NCBI GenBank assembly: GCA_002705085.1
Contig: PAHO01000034.1
Span: forward strand, 1-41,215
Direction: 5' to 3'
DNA length: 41,215 nt
Source: Phycisphaerae bacterium
GTDB lineage: Bacteria > Planctomycetota > Phycisphaerae > Phycisphaerales > SM1A02
Position 1 is the first letter of the stretch. Each line of letters starts with the position of its first letter. The notes under the pieces are model-generated. The model ran no database searches, was not told the origin of the DNA, and saw nothing but the letters and a program-made list of their open reading frames with translations. The position numbers and the translations under genes are program-made. Below, piece by piece: positions 1-8,065 of the stretch.

Positions 1-83
1 TCGGAGGCCCGAAGCGCGACGGCCACAATCCCGGACAAGCCCAAGGCAAACAGCCCCACCGCAACAACGGTGCTGGTCCTCAT
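1..83 (-). CDS. LptC-like membrane protein, N-terminal fragment
   Basis: Only the first 27 codons lie in the window. They read as a short basic start (MRTST) followed by one hydrophobic helix rich in V, A, L and G, with no cleavage site visible: a probable single-pass inner-membrane anchor. The ATG (83-81) overlaps the kdsC stop in an ATGA arrangement, so it is translated with kdsD and kdsC. In many Gram-negative genomes lptC, whose product is an N-terminally anchored periplasmic part of the LPS transport bridge, directly follows kdsC. The LptC assignment is inferred from position and the single anchor; too little sequence is present to confirm it. Confidence 0.5.
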   Translation of the reverse strand, partial: MRTSTVVAVGLFALGLSGIVAVALRAS

Positions 84-571
84 GGGGTAGGTACGCCGGT
101 GCCCAAGATGCGATCGACCAATTCACGAATGGCACCATGGCCACCCGCGGCTTCCAACACGGTTCCCGCCCGTTCACGAACCGCCATCACGGCATCGGCG
201 GGGCATGCGGAGAAGCCGGTGAGGGCGAACATGTCCAAATCGGGCAGGTCGTCCCCCACTGCGATCATGGACGCGCAGGAAAGATCGAGGGTTTTGGCCA
301 CTTCCTGCAACGTCTCGGCTTTGTCTTTGACGCCCGTGCGGACGGCATCGAAGCCCAATGAGGCCAGCCGATCTTTGACTTCAGGTCGGTCTCGACCGGT
401 GATGGCGACCAAGGTTCGGCCCGACTCACGCCAGCGAACCAAGCCCAATCCATCTTTGACACAGAACCGAACCGACTGGGTGCCGTTTTCGTGCACATGA
501 ATCGCCCCGTCGGTGAGGACGCCATCGACGTCCACCACCAGCGTGTTCACTTGGTCGGGGGTTGGCATCAT
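80..571 (-). CDS. kdsC: 3-deoxy-D-manno-octulosonate 8-phosphate phosphatase (KdsC)
   Basis: A 163-residue HAD-superfamily phosphatase of the C0 type with no cap domain, the usual KdsC size. Visible motifs are the nucleophile loop DVDGVLTD (residues 14-21, D14 and D16), the threonine motif ITGR (57-60), and the acidic motif GDDLPDLDM (106-114). KdsC removes phosphate from Kdo-8-phosphate to give Kdo for the LPS inner core, in the cytoplasm. The start is ATG at 571, with a second ATG directly after it. The stop of kdsD overlaps this start (ATGA), so the two are co-translated. Kdo phosphatase is favoured over a generic HAD enzyme because of the kdsD neighbour. Confidence 0.9.
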   Translation of the reverse strand: MMPTPDQVNTLVVDVDGVLTDGAIHVHENGTQSVRFCVKDGLGLVRWRESGRTLVAITGRDRPEVKDRLASLGFDAVRTGVKDKAETLQEVAKTLDLSCASMIAVGDDLPDLDMFALTGFSACPADAVMAVRERAGTVLEAAGGHGAIRELVDRILGTGVPTP

Positions 572-1599
572 GAGGGATCTCGCACAATCTTGAGGGTGAT
601 CAAATCTTGCACGTCGAGCAAGCCCACGGGTCGTCCTTCGGCATTCACGATGGGAATTTCATCCACCCGGTGGGTGCGGACCAAGCGCTCGGCTTCTCGC
701 AATGGTTGGTCCTCTTGCAATGTGCGGGGATTTTTGGTCATCGATTCCGCCGCGGGGCCATCGATGGCTTCGGGGTTGTCGAGCAGCAACCGCCGCAAAT
801 CCCCGTCGGTCATGATGCCTTCCAAGACGCCGCGATCATCGGTCAACAGCAACGCGCCCGAGCGTCGGCCTTGGCTGGCTTCGCGGGCGGTCCGCAGGGC
901 GGTTCGGATGGGGGTTGAGGATGGGATCGCTTCCACCCCAGCGCCCACGCGGAAGCGAAGCATGGATCCGATCGGTCGGAGTGCCGCGCCCAAAGCACCA
1001 CCAGGATGGCGACGCGCGAATTCATCGGGTCCGAATCCTCGACCTTCCGCCGCGGCCAAGGCCAGCGCATCACCGGCCGCCAACTGCAGCGTGGTCGAAG
1101 TGGTGGGGGCCAGATCCCACGGGCACGCTTCGTCGGGGGTCGCGTCGGGTGGGGCCAAACGCAAGTGCACGCTCACCGATTCTGCCAGCGGCGAATCATC
1201 ATGAGCACTCATGCCGATGGTGGGCACGCCATCGGTTCGAAGATGCAATGCCAAGTCGACCACTTCGGCGGTCCCACCGGAGTTTGAAATCAACAGCGCG
1301 ACATCCTCTGGTCCGATGCGTCCCAAATCGCCATGCATTGCTTCGGAAGGGTGCAGGAAGCTCGATGGCAAACCCAAGCTGGAACAGGTCGCACTGATCT
1401 TGGCGCCCACCAGCCCGCTTTTGCCCATGCCCGAAACGACCAAGTGCCCTTGGCAGGGAACCAGCAGTTCTACCGCTTTTGCCCAGGCGAGTCGTTGGGA
1501 CTCGTCGATGTTCAGCCCCTCGGCCAGCGCCAGCATGGCCTCGCCTTCGGTTCGGAGTGTGTGCAACACTCGTTCATGCACGGTCAACGGATCAGCCAT
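568..1599 (-). CDS. kdsD: Arabinose-5-phosphate isomerase (KdsD/KpsF family)
   Basis: A 343-residue protein with the family architecture: an N-terminal SIS sugar-isomerase domain (about 35-200) and a C-terminal pair of CBS domains (about 212-343). Signatures are SGMGKSG (56-62), SEAMHGDLG (85-93), SNSGGTAEV (105-113) and FARRHPGGALG (194-204). It interconverts ribulose-5-phosphate and arabinose-5-phosphate, the first step to Kdo and LPS. An upstream in-frame start at 1638 would run into the divergent scpA start, so I chose the ATG at 1599. A TACGAT hexamer ends 12 bases before it. It heads the kdsD-kdsC-(lptC) unit. Confidence 0.92.
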   Translation of the reverse strand: MADPLTVHERVLHTLRTEGEAMLALAEGLNIDESQRLAWAKAVELLVPCQGHLVVSGMGKSGLVGAKISATCSSLGLPSSFLHPSEAMHGDLGRIGPEDVALLISNSGGTAEVVDLALHLRTDGVPTIGMSAHDDSPLAESVSVHLRLAPPDATPDEACPWDLAPTTSTTLQLAAGDALALAAAEGRGFGPDEFARRHPGGALGAALRPIGSMLRFRVGAGVEAIPSSTPIRTALRTAREASQGRRSGALLLTDDRGVLEGIMTDGDLRRLLLDNPEAIDGPAAESMTKNPRTLQEDQPLREAERLVRTHRVDEIPIVNAEGRPVGLLDVQDLITLKIVRDPS

Positions 1600-1622
1600 T
1601 GGTCGGCGTGCATCGTACCCCG

Positions 1623-1628
1623 TAGGAT
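1623..1628 (+). promoter_or_regulatory. Candidate -10 element for scpA
   Basis: TAGGAT lies 8 bases before the scpA ATG. TTGGTC at 1599-1604 sits 18 bases upstream as a possible -35. If used, transcription would begin about one or two bases before the start codon. The AGGA inside the hexamer could instead act as a ribosome binding site, so the call is ambiguous. Confidence 0.45.
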
Positions 1629-1636
1629 GGGTTCCC

Positions 1637-2488
1637 ATGACCGTGGAGCCCCAGATGCGTCAAGAGGACTGGCAAGTCCGGTTGCCCGATTTTGAAGGAC
1701 CCTTCGACCTGTTGCTGCATTTGGTGCGGCGGGGGGAGCTTGATGTCTCCACCATGCCCCTGCACGAGGTTGCTGACGAGTATCTCGAGATTCTGGCCCA
1801 GTTGCCAGAAATCGATGTTGAGGAAGCGGGAGAGTTCCTCTTGGTGGCTTCTTTGTTGGTGGACCTGAAGGTGAAGCGACTGGAAGCAGAATTCGGCCGT
1901 CGTTCTTCAGACACTGATGCAGATTCGACCGAATTGCCAGAGGTCGTGCCTGATGATCCGGCCATGCAACTGACCCAAGCGTTGTTGCGTTACCAGCGGG
2001 TGCGTGATGCTGCGGCGGAGCTCCGCGATTTGGGACGGGCGGCTGCCGGTCGTCGTCCCCGTCAAGCGCCACCTCACACCCCGGGCAGTGAGCCGGGCCT
2101 TGATCTCGAAGATGCTCACGTAGGCGATCTGGTGACGGCCTTGCGAGCATTGGCTGAACGGGTTGACTTGCGCCGGATCGGCGACCACGTGATCGAGTTT
2201 GATGAAGTGCCTATGGAAACCTTGCAGTCGGAGTTGATTGCCAACTTGCGGCGTTCTCCGGAGCAGGTCATGCCACTCCAGACCACATTCGCCGATCGTC
2301 CGGCGCCTTGGCGAGTGGGCATGTTCTGTGCCACGCTTGAGTTGGTGCGGACCCAAGTTGTGATGGTCCGTCAGTCACACGTCGACGACATCATCGAGGT
2401 CCGTTTGCGTCCCGACGAGGCTTCGGAACCCGGCCAGTCTTCGCAAATCGAGCCCGAGCTTCTTCCGCCTTCTTCTGAGCCGGCGTAA
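1637..2488 (+). CDS. scpA: Segregation and condensation protein A (ScpA)
   Basis: A 283-residue kleisin subunit of the SMC-ScpAB condensin, which compacts and separates chromosomes. The N-terminal SMC-binding region carries the family pattern FEGPFDLLLHLVRRGELDV (residues 19-37) and the helix EFLLVASLLVDLKVK (66-80). The C-terminal winged-helix region ends in a polar tail. The start at 1637 is supported by a nearby AGGA and a TAGGAT element; ATG 1655 is an alternative. ScpA genes commonly sit beside scpB and rluB; here rluB is next but convergent, and no scpB is present. The last 98 bp overlap the rluB 3' end on the opposite strand. Confidence 0.92.
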   Translation: MTVEPQMRQEDWQVRLPDFEGPFDLLLHLVRRGELDVSTMPLHEVADEYLEILAQLPEIDVEEAGEFLLVASLLVDLKVKRLEAEFGRRSSDTDADSTELPEVVPDDPAMQLTQALLRYQRVRDAAAELRDLGRAAAGRRPRQAPPHTPGSEPGLDLEDAHVGDLVTALRALAERVDLRRIGDHVIEFDEVPMETLQSELIANLRRSPEQVMPLQTTFADRPAPWRVGMFCATLELVRTQVVMVRQSHVDDIIEVRLRPDEASEPGQSSQIEPELLPPSSEPA

Positions 2489-3434
2489 GTCGATTTGGGT
2501 CAACCGGCCGTTCTGAATTCGTGCCTTTGCGTTTGGGGCTTGCTGTTTGGGTGCTGCTGTCGCGTGCATCCAAGGGGCGGACTTTGCCCACGCGGGCCTG
2601 GCGACCTTTCCGTTCCCCAGGACGTTTGGCGCTGGCGCTTTGCAAAGCTTCCAACTCTTCGGGGGTGAGTTCCCGCCAAGTGCCGCTTTTGAGGCCGGTC
2701 ATCTTCACTGGGCCCACTTGCACTCGATGCAGTTTGCGCACTTTGTGTCCCACCAACAACAGCATGCGCCGGATCTGACGGTTGCGGCCTTCGTGCAGTT
2801 CCATCAAAATTTTGGTGGTGCGACGTTCTCGGCTGATCAGCTGCAACCGGACCGGCTCGGTGCGCCGCCCGGGACGATCTCGGTCGGCCAGGTGCAACCC
2901 TTTTTCAAGTTTTCGAAGCGCCGCGTCATCCAGATCGCCGTCAAGCACCACTTCGTAGGTCTTGTGCACTTCAAAGCGGGGGTGGGCGAGGCGGTGGGCC
3001 AGTTCTCCGTCGTTGGTCAGCAAGAGCATTCCCGTTGAATCCGCGTCGAGCCTTCCCACAGGAAAGAGCCGAACCCCGCTGGGGTGCCCCACCAGATCAA
3101 TGGCGCGGGGTCGCCCCGCTGGGTCAGCATTGGTGCTGACCACGCCTTTGGGCTTCCACAGCATGACGTAGACCAATGCTTCCCGGCGGATGGGTTCGCC
3201 ATTGACCAAGATGCGGTCTTGGGCGGGATCCACGAATACCGGAAGGGTTCGGACGGTGATGCCGTTGACCTCGACCGCTCCTTCTTCGATGAGGGCTTCA
3301 CAAGCCCGGCGTGAGGCGACCCCAGCGTCGGCCATGACGGTCTGGAGCCGTTTGCCGCGTTTGGGGTCGTTGAATCGTGGCTCTTTGGACTTGTCGCCGC
3401 CAGAGATCCAGCCGGGTTGGGGATCAATACCCAT
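2391..3434 (-). CDS. rluB: Pseudouridine synthase, RluB/RsuA family
   Basis: A 347-residue protein. An S4 RNA-binding domain comes first (about 27-75), then the RsuA-type catalytic domain with the signature GRLDADSTGMLLLTND, whose Asp is the conserved nucleophile, and LHEGRNRQIRRML near its end. The family isomerises specific uridines in rRNA. A strongly basic, proline- and lysine-rich tail of about 80 residues follows, probably disordered; its last 32 codons are encoded antisense to the end of scpA. The ATG at 3434 is chosen because an in-frame start further upstream adds no family-like sequence and a TAGGAT element ends 7 bases before 3434. RluB versus RsuA or RluE specificity cannot be told from sequence alone. 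Confidence 0.85.
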   Translation of the reverse strand: MGIDPQPGWISGGDKSKEPRFNDPKRGKRLQTVMADAGVASRRACEALIEEGAVEVNGITVRTLPVFVDPAQDRILVNGEPIRREALVYVMLWKPKGVVSTNADPAGRPRAIDLVGHPSGVRLFPVGRLDADSTGMLLLTNDGELAHRLAHPRFEVHKTYEVVLDGDLDDAALRKLEKGLHLADRDRPGRRTEPVRLQLISRERRTTKILMELHEGRNRQIRRMLLLVGHKVRKLHRVQVGPVKMTGLKSGTWRELTPEELEALQSASAKRPGERKGRQARVGKVRPLDARDSSTQTASPKRKGTNSERPVDPNRLTPAQKKAEEARARFAKTGRVPKPRRDANGPR

Positions 3435-3441
3435 TTGTGCG

Positions 3442-3447
3442 ATCCTA
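3442..3447 (-). promoter_or_regulatory. Candidate -10 element for rluB
   Basis: Read on the minus strand this is TAGGAT, ending 7 bases before the rluB ATG. There is no purine-rich ribosome binding site in the 7-base gap (CGCACAA), consistent with a leaderless or nearly leaderless message. No clear -35 is visible. Confidence 0.45.
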
Positions 3448-3541
3448 CCAAGACTGATGAACAGACCGGAGATTCGGTTTGTGCGGTCTGAGAATCCGGA
3501 CCGGTGACAAGTCTGGCTCCCATGCGCCCGATGCAAGGAGC

Positions 3542-4003
3542 ATGAATCATGATTTTCTCAGCCACCGCGATGCACGATCCACGGGAGCCTTTGACTACCG
3601 CACCCCTTCGGCCCAATTCCGTTGCCGAGAAGGTGTCCTGTCCATCCGTCCGGTGGGTCCGGAGTTTGGTGTTCGTGAGGAAGAGGTGGTGCTGGCAGAA
3701 TTGGAATCATGCTTGCAGCAGGTCGGACGTCGCTTGCGGGCCGTTGCCCTTGACATGACCGACATTGCCACGCCGAAGAGCCACGGATTGAAGTTCTGTT
3801 TTGAATTGTCACGACGGGCCAAACGGGACCATGCTGCGATGTCCATTCGAGTGGGGACGACCGCCTGGGTCGACGCGTTTGAACTGCTCCACAGTGGAGA
3901 TGCATTCACCATCGAATACGTCCCGCTCGGGGCGGGCCGGCAAGGGGACTGGGTTCAGGACAAGCCGACGGTGACATCCACCGGTTGGGCCGCCGGCTCG
4001 TAA
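3542..4003 (+). CDS. STAS-domain-like protein (anti-sigma antagonist fold)
   Basis: A 153-residue protein whose central part (about 45-128) follows the STAS pattern: a strand ending [11 protein letters not shown], then KSHGLKF, an amphipathic helix, a strand SIRVG and a final helix. Ser80 lies where STAS antagonists carry the serine phosphorylated by anti-sigma kinases, but the usual D-S-S/T-G loop is replaced by TPKSHG. The first 30 residues match nothing I know. No partner kinase is adjacent; a SpoIIE-type phosphatase lies 5 kb away. The ATG at 3542 has AAGGAG only one base upstream, too close, so the start is uncertain (TTG 3479 is an alternative). Its 3' end overlaps nuoB by 49 bp on the other strand. 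Confidence 0.6.
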   Translation: MNHDFLSHRDARSTGAFDYRTPSAQFRCREGVLSIRPVGPEFGVREEEVVLAELESCLQQVGRRLRAVALDMTDIATPKSHGLKFCFELSRRAKRDHAAMSIRVGTTAWVDAFELLHSGDAFTIEYVPLGAGRQGDWVQDKPTVTSTGWAAGS

Positions 4004-4524
4004 TTGGGCTCCAAGGCCAAGTTCAGCGGGACGCGTTTGCCGCGGCCATCGGTGGGGAGATTGTCTTCATCGATGATCCGTTGAATCGCCATGACACCCT
4101 CGATCAGCATTTCTGGTCGGGGGGGGCATCCGGGGACGTACACATCGACGGGAAGGAATTGGTCCACCCCCTGAACCACCGCGTAGGTGTCAAAGACGCC
4201 ACCGGTGCTGGCGCATGCGCCCATCGAGATCACCCATTTGGGTTCACACATCTGGTTGTAAATCCGGTGCATGACCGGAAGCATTTTGGTGGAGATCCGG
4301 CCGGCAACAATCATCAAGTCCGCTTGCCGAGGGCTGAACCGGAAGACTTCTGCGCCAAAGCGAGACAGGTCGTAACGGCTCATGGCGGTGGCCATCAGTT
4401 CGATGCCGCAGCAGGCGGTTGCAAAGGGCATTGGCCAAACCGCTGAACGACGGGCCCAGTTGATGACGGCCTGCACCTGGGTGGTGAGGATGTTGTCGAC
4501 GGGCATGGTGGCTTCGAGACCCAT
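3955..4524 (-). CDS. nuoB: NADH-quinone oxidoreductase subunit B (NuoB)
   Basis: A 189-residue complex I subunit that holds iron-sulfur cluster N2, the last carrier before quinone, at the membrane-proximal end of the peripheral arm. The ligand cysteines are all present: the tandem pair C38-C39 (ATACCGIEL), C104 (MGACAST) and C133 (PGCPPRPE). The ATG at 4524 is favoured over an upstream start by AGGAG about 9 bases before it and by a TACTAT element at 4553-4548. It stands alone: no nuoA, C or D adjoins it, and nuoJKL lie 35 kb away in this window. Its end overlaps the STAS-like gene. Confidence 0.95.
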   Translation of the reverse strand: MGLEATMPVDNILTTQVQAVINWARRSAVWPMPFATACCGIELMATAMSRYDLSRFGAEVFRFSPRQADLMIVAGRISTKMLPVMHRIYNQMCEPKWVISMGACASTGGVFDTYAVVQGVDQFLPVDVYVPGCPPRPEMLIEGVMAIQRIIDEDNLPTDGRGKRVPLNLALEPNYEPAAQPVDVTVGLS

Positions 4525-4554
4525 GGCAGCAAATCTCCTGTGGATGAATAGTAC

Positions 4555-4634
4555 GCCCTTTTGGGCTCCAAATTCCAGCGAAGGCAAACAGAATCCTCAT
4601 ATCGATCTTGTCCGGATTTCCCCAATTCTTGGGG
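4555..4634. repeat. Two small inverted repeats between nuoB and the HNH gene
   Basis: GCCC-TTTT-GGGC at 4555-4566 and CCCCAA-TTC-TTGGGG at 4620-4634 are perfect short palindromes in the 122-bp divergent spacer. The second ends at the edge of the TATGGT element preceding the HNH gene and could be an operator, but short hairpins in GC-rich DNA also arise by chance. Confidence 0.25.
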
Positions 4635-4640
4635 TATGGT
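4635..4640 (+). promoter_or_regulatory. Candidate -10 element for the HNH gene
   Basis: TATGGT ends exactly 6 bases before the ATG at 4647. The 6-base gap is GGAGTC; its GGAG is only two bases from the ATG, closer than a normal ribosome binding site, so a leaderless start is likely. Confidence 0.45.
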
Positions 4641-4646
4641 GGAGTC

Positions 4647-5318
4647 ATGTCGGAAAGGACTCCGATCGTGGACCCCGCTTCCACCCTTTCGCTGGGCGCG
4701 GCTCTTGATGAGCCGGTCTTGCTGCTCAATCGTCTCTATGCCGCCGTCCGCATTGTCTCGGCTCGCCGGGCGTTCAGCCTGTTGTGCAAGGAGTTGGCCG
4801 AGGTGATCGCGGTGGAGGAGGAGGGGATGCGAACCTACGACTTCGAGGACTGGTGTGACATCGCCGATGTCCGCCGGGAGCTCGAGGGCGACCAATACCG
4901 ATGGATCAAGACCCCTCGTCTGGAACTCCCCGTCCCACCGGTGGTGCGACTTTTTTCGTACGACAAGTTCCCACGACTCGAGACCAAACTCTCTCGGCGC
5001 AACATCTTCGCTCGAGATGAACACCGTTGTCAGTACTGCGGACAACGGTTCCGGATCAAAGATCTGACGATTGACCATGTCACCCCGCGAGTTCAAGGGG
5101 GTGAGAACAGTTGGGGGAATCTGGTGTGCGCTTGCTACAAGTGCAACGCGAAAAAAGGGGGGCGAACTCCGGCTCAAGCGAACATGTTGCTCATCCGAAA
5201 GCCGCAGCGTCCTAAAATTGATCCGAACCGGAAGCTCCGCGTTGGACCCGTTCAGTTCCGATCGTGGAAGGCTTTTTTGAACAACGCGTATTGGAATGTT
5301 GAACTCCGCGAAAGCTGA
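4647..5318 (+). CDS. HNH endonuclease family protein
   Basis: A 223-residue protein with a C-terminal HNH nuclease domain (about 125-175): zinc knuckle CQYCG (128-132), the catalytic IDHVTP (His144), the second motif ENSWGNLV with the conserved Asn, and the second knuckle CYKCN (163-167). Preceding basic residues (KLSRRNIFARD) are typical of this group. The N-terminal 110 residues resemble the leader of a widespread chromosomal HNH family rather than a restriction enzyme. No methylase, toxin partner or phage gene is adjacent, so a housekeeping role is more likely than defence, but the substrate is unknown. Confidence 0.85.
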   Translation: MSERTPIVDPASTLSLGAALDEPVLLLNRLYAAVRIVSARRAFSLLCKELAEVIAVEEEGMRTYDFEDWCDIADVRRELEGDQYRWIKTPRLELPVPPVVRLFSYDKFPRLETKLSRRNIFARDEHRCQYCGQRFRIKDLTIDHVTPRVQGGENSWGNLVCACYKCNAKKGGRTPAQANMLLIRKPQRPKIDPNRKLRVGPVQFRSWKAFLNNAYWNVELRES

Positions 5319-5334
5319 GCCACGGCTCACGCGG
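5306..5334. terminator. Nested hairpin between convergent HNH gene and purH
   Basis: An inner stem TGAGCC/GGCTCA (5316-5321 with 5324-5329) sits inside an outer stem CCGCG/CGCGG (5306-5310 with 5330-5334), with AAAGC bulged on one side. It spans the junction where two genes converge, so it could stop both transcripts. It overlaps the last codons of the HNH gene and has no T-run, so it is only a candidate. Confidence 0.4.
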
Positions 5335-5339
5335 TTGGG

Positions 5340-6932
5340 TCAGTGCCGGAAATGACGGCGTCCGGTGAACAGCATGGTGACGTTGCGTTCGTTGCATAAA
5401 TCAATGGATTCCTGATCCCGTTTGGAGCCGCCCGGTTGCACGATGGTCTTGACCCCGGCGTCGATCAGAGTTTCGGGACCGTCAGAGAAGGGGAAGAAGG
5501 CGTCACTGGTCGCAACGGCCCCGGTCGACTCCGCCAACCGTGCTCCCGCTTTCTCGATGGCGATGCGGCACGAGGTGAGGCGGTCCATCTGTCCGGCTCC
5601 TGCCCCCAGCAAACCGCGGTCGTCACCCACGGCCACTGCGTTGGACGAAAGATGCTTGACGACGGTCCAAAGGTGGGTGGCGGCCAAAAGCGTGGTTGCT
5701 TCGGGCGCCGGCCCGGCCACGTGCTGCCAGGTGGTGGCGTCGGTGGTCAAGTTGTCTTGTTCTTGAACCAACGCGCCGCCGCGTATGGTCTTCAGCACCG
5801 TGCCCGCTTGGTTTGGATCAAGCTCGCCAAACTCAAGCAGGCGGGCATTGGGCCATCGCTCGGACAGACGGCTTGTCGCGTCGGGAGAGAACCTCGGGGC
5901 AAGGATCACCTCCAAGAATCGGCCCGGCTGGGCAATGTGTTCGGCCAATTGAAGGTCCACGTCTGACCACAGGGCCAAAATGCCACCAAAGGCCGCGACA
6001 GGATCTCCGGCCCAAGCGTGGTCAAGCACCGCGAGAGGGTTCTCGCCTGCGGCGGCACCACAGGGGTTGGTGTGTTTGATGATGGCGGCAGCGACGGAGG
6101 CATTTCGACCAAGGTCGGCGACCAAATCCAAAGCTGCGGCGGCATCCGCCAAATTGTTGTAACTCAGTTCTTTGCCTGAGAGTTGCTTGGCTTGAAGGAC
6201 CCCATCGCCTGATCGGGCGGGGTAGGCCCATGCGGCTTGGTGTGGATTTTCACCGTACCGAAGCGCGTGACCGGTTGACAGGCCGAGTTGCACGGGGGGG
6301 GCGACGGTACCGGTGGTTTCAGCGTCCGTGTGTTCCAACATCCAAGTGGAAATGGCCGCGTCGTAGGTTGCGGTGGTGCGGAATGCTTCAGCCGCCAAAC
6401 TGGCCCGGGTGTGGCGACTCAACTGCCCGTCGTTCTGATTCAATTCATCTTGAATCGCCGCATATTGGCAGGGTGAGGTCACGATGGCGGTCCACATGTG
6501 ATTTTTGGCCGCGCTGCGAACCATCGCGGGCCCACCGATGTCAATCTGTTCAATGACTTCGGCTGGTGGGGCCCCCGAGGCCAATGTCTCAGCAAACGGA
6601 TAGAGGTTCACGCAGACCAGATCAATGGGGTCAATGCCATGTTCTTCGGCGGCGTTGCGGTGGCTTTCCAACTCTCGGCGGGCCAAAAGTCCGCCGTGCA
6701 CCCGAGGGTGCAGGGTCTTCAGGCGGCCATCCATCATCTCCGGGAAGCCAGTCAGATCATCGATGGCCCGAACCGGTAATCCGGCTGCTTCCAAAGCGCG
6801 GGCGGTGCCTCCGGTCGATACCAACTCGACCCCTCGCTTGGCGAGTGCACTGGCGAAGGGCACAATGTCGGTCTTGTCACTGACGGACAGCAGGGCCCGT
6901 CGAACGGCAACGAAATCAGGGGGATTGGGCAC
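5340..6932 (-). CDS. purH: Bifunctional AICAR transformylase/IMP cyclohydrolase (PurH)
   Basis: A 530-residue protein of normal PurH length that performs the last two steps of IMP synthesis. The N-terminal cyclohydrolase domain (about 8-200) shows ALLSVSDKT, STGGTA and MMDGRLKTLHPRVHGG. The transformylase domain shows RYGENPHQ (225-232) and the catalytic KHTNPCG (286-292), then SDAFFPFSD and QPGGSKRD near the end. The start is GTG at 6932, 14 bp downstream of the beta-propeller gene on the same strand, so the two probably share a transcript. No other pur gene lies nearby. Confidence 0.96.
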   Translation of the reverse strand: MPNPPDFVAVRRALLSVSDKTDIVPFASALAKRGVELVSTGGTARALEAAGLPVRAIDDLTGFPEMMDGRLKTLHPRVHGGLLARRELESHRNAAEEHGIDPIDLVCVNLYPFAETLASGAPPAEVIEQIDIGGPAMVRSAAKNHMWTAIVTSPCQYAAIQDELNQNDGQLSRHTRASLAAEAFRTTATYDAAISTWMLEHTDAETTGTVAPPVQLGLSTGHALRYGENPHQAAWAYPARSGDGVLQAKQLSGKELSYNNLADAAAALDLVADLGRNASVAAAIIKHTNPCGAAAGENPLAVLDHAWAGDPVAAFGGILALWSDVDLQLAEHIAQPGRFLEVILAPRFSPDATSRLSERWPNARLLEFGELDPNQAGTVLKTIRGGALVQEQDNLTTDATTWQHVAGPAPEATTLLAATHLWTVVKHLSSNAVAVGDDRGLLGAGAGQMDRLTSCRIAIEKAGARLAESTGAVATSDAFFPFSDGPETLIDAGVKTIVQPGGSKRDQESIDLCNERNVTMLFTGRRHFRH

Positions 6933-6946
6933 GGGCAGGGTCGAGG

Positions 6947-8065
6947 TCAGTTTCGTGTGCTCAGGCCAACAACACCAGCTTTACCAATGAAGGCCACCAG
7001 CGGTCCTGTGGTTTGGAGGAATCGGTCAGCCCCGGCTGGAACTTCGGCGGTCATGCGGCCATCTTTGCGACGAACCACCCGCAGGACTCCATCTTCGGTG
7101 TCGTGGAGCAGCAGGGATCGGGCATCGTGGGCAATGATTTGGCCATCTGCTTTTGCGGAGATCCAAGAAAGAACTCCTCCCGGCTCATCGCGGGGCGCTG
7201 CCACCAAGGCATGAAGTCCTTTGCCGGGGACGGCGACGTAGCAGTCTTTCTCGAGCACAACTGGTCCGCCCGCAGGGACACCTTCCAGGAGCCGCTCCCA
7301 TGCGACCGGTGAATCGAAATGGTTGTAGCAGCGGATGTAGCCATCGGCCGAGGCCAAATACACTTTGTTCCGAGCAATTGCGGCTGGACCAGTGGCGGGG
7401 CCCAACAGTTTTTTCTGCCAGACCAGACCACCGTTTCCTGATTGCAAGCAAAGCACACCACCGTCTCGTGCCGCGGCCACCAGAAGGTCGCCATTGGCCG
7501 ACACATCGCACGCCATGGCATCGCCACAGTCAAAGGCCCGCCAAGGCACTTCGAGATCTGGGTTGTACCACTGGACCACACCGCGGTTGGTGCCAAAGAC
7601 CATGTAGTTGCCAACTTCGATGGGATTGGTGTCAGGAAGCCGGTCCATGCTGACCCGCTTGGTCATGGCGCCGTTGCTGCCATCAAATTTCAGAAGTTCT
7701 GAACCCAAGCCCACCAGCACCATGGGGGTGACCTTGGCGGACAGCCCTTGGCCCCGTCGCATTTCGAAGGTGTGGATGAAGTCTGGAGACGAGTCTGCTC
7801 CGGTGACTTGCACGCTCCACATGATGCGGCCGCTGCTGAGGTTCAGGCTGGAGAGGAAGTTTTGCTCGTCCAGCACATAGAGTTGGTTCCCAAGTTGCTC
7901 AGCATGCCGAACTTCCCCGCCAGGCAGCGGCGCGGACCAAGCCACCCGTCGTCCGATCGCTTTGGCGGTCTCAAACGGCACTCCGTCCTCGGCCATCGAG
8001 TGGGTACTGAGGCCAGAAGTGATGACCAAGATGGCTTTCAGAATGAAGTTGTGCATGCGGGGCAT
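6947..8065 (-). CDS. Secreted PQQ-like beta-propeller repeat protein
   Basis: A 372-residue protein with a signal peptide: basic start, hydrophobic stretch LKAILVITSG, and a likely cut after SMA at about residue 24. The mature part is built of repeated strands typical of PQQ-like/WD-like propellers (for example VLDEQNFLSSLNLSSGRIMW, VYLASADGYIRCYN). It resembles BamB or other periplasmic propellers, but the BAM-specific role cannot be claimed. The ATG at 8065 is supported by GAGGAG six bases upstream. It precedes purH in what appears to be one unit, a pairing with no obvious functional logic. Confidence 0.75.
   Translation of the reverse strand: MPRMHNFILKAILVITSGLSTHSMAEDGVPFETAKAIGRRVAWSAPLPGGEVRHAEQLGNQLYVLDEQNFLSSLNLSSGRIMWSVQVTGADSSPDFIHTFEMRRGQGLSAKVTPMVLVGLGSELLKFDGSNGAMTKRVSMDRLPDTNPIEVGNYMVFGTNRGVVQWYNPDLEVPWRAFDCGDAMACDVSANGDLLVAAARDGGVLCLQSGNGGLVWQKKLLGPATGPAAIARNKVYLASADGYIRCYNHFDSPVAWERLLEGVPAGGPVVLEKDCYVAVPGKGLHALVAAPRDEPGGVLSWISAKADGQIIAHDARSLLLHDTEDGVLRVVRRKDGRMTAEVPAGADRFLQTTGPLVAFIGKAGVVGLSTRN

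Noticed and set aside
491-1204. Open frame on the plus strand opposite kdsD
   Set aside because: It lies wholly over the SIS and CBS domains of kdsD and is Ser/Arg-rich low-complexity sequence without a motif.
4647-5318. HNH gene as part of a defence or restriction system
   Set aside because: No methyltransferase, specificity subunit, reverse transcriptase or phage gene is adjacent; neighbours are nuoB and purH, and the protein resembles a chromosomal family.
4395-5330. A 311-codon open frame antisense to the HNH gene
   Set aside because: The plus strand carries a full HNH domain with zinc knuckles; the antisense frame has no motif.
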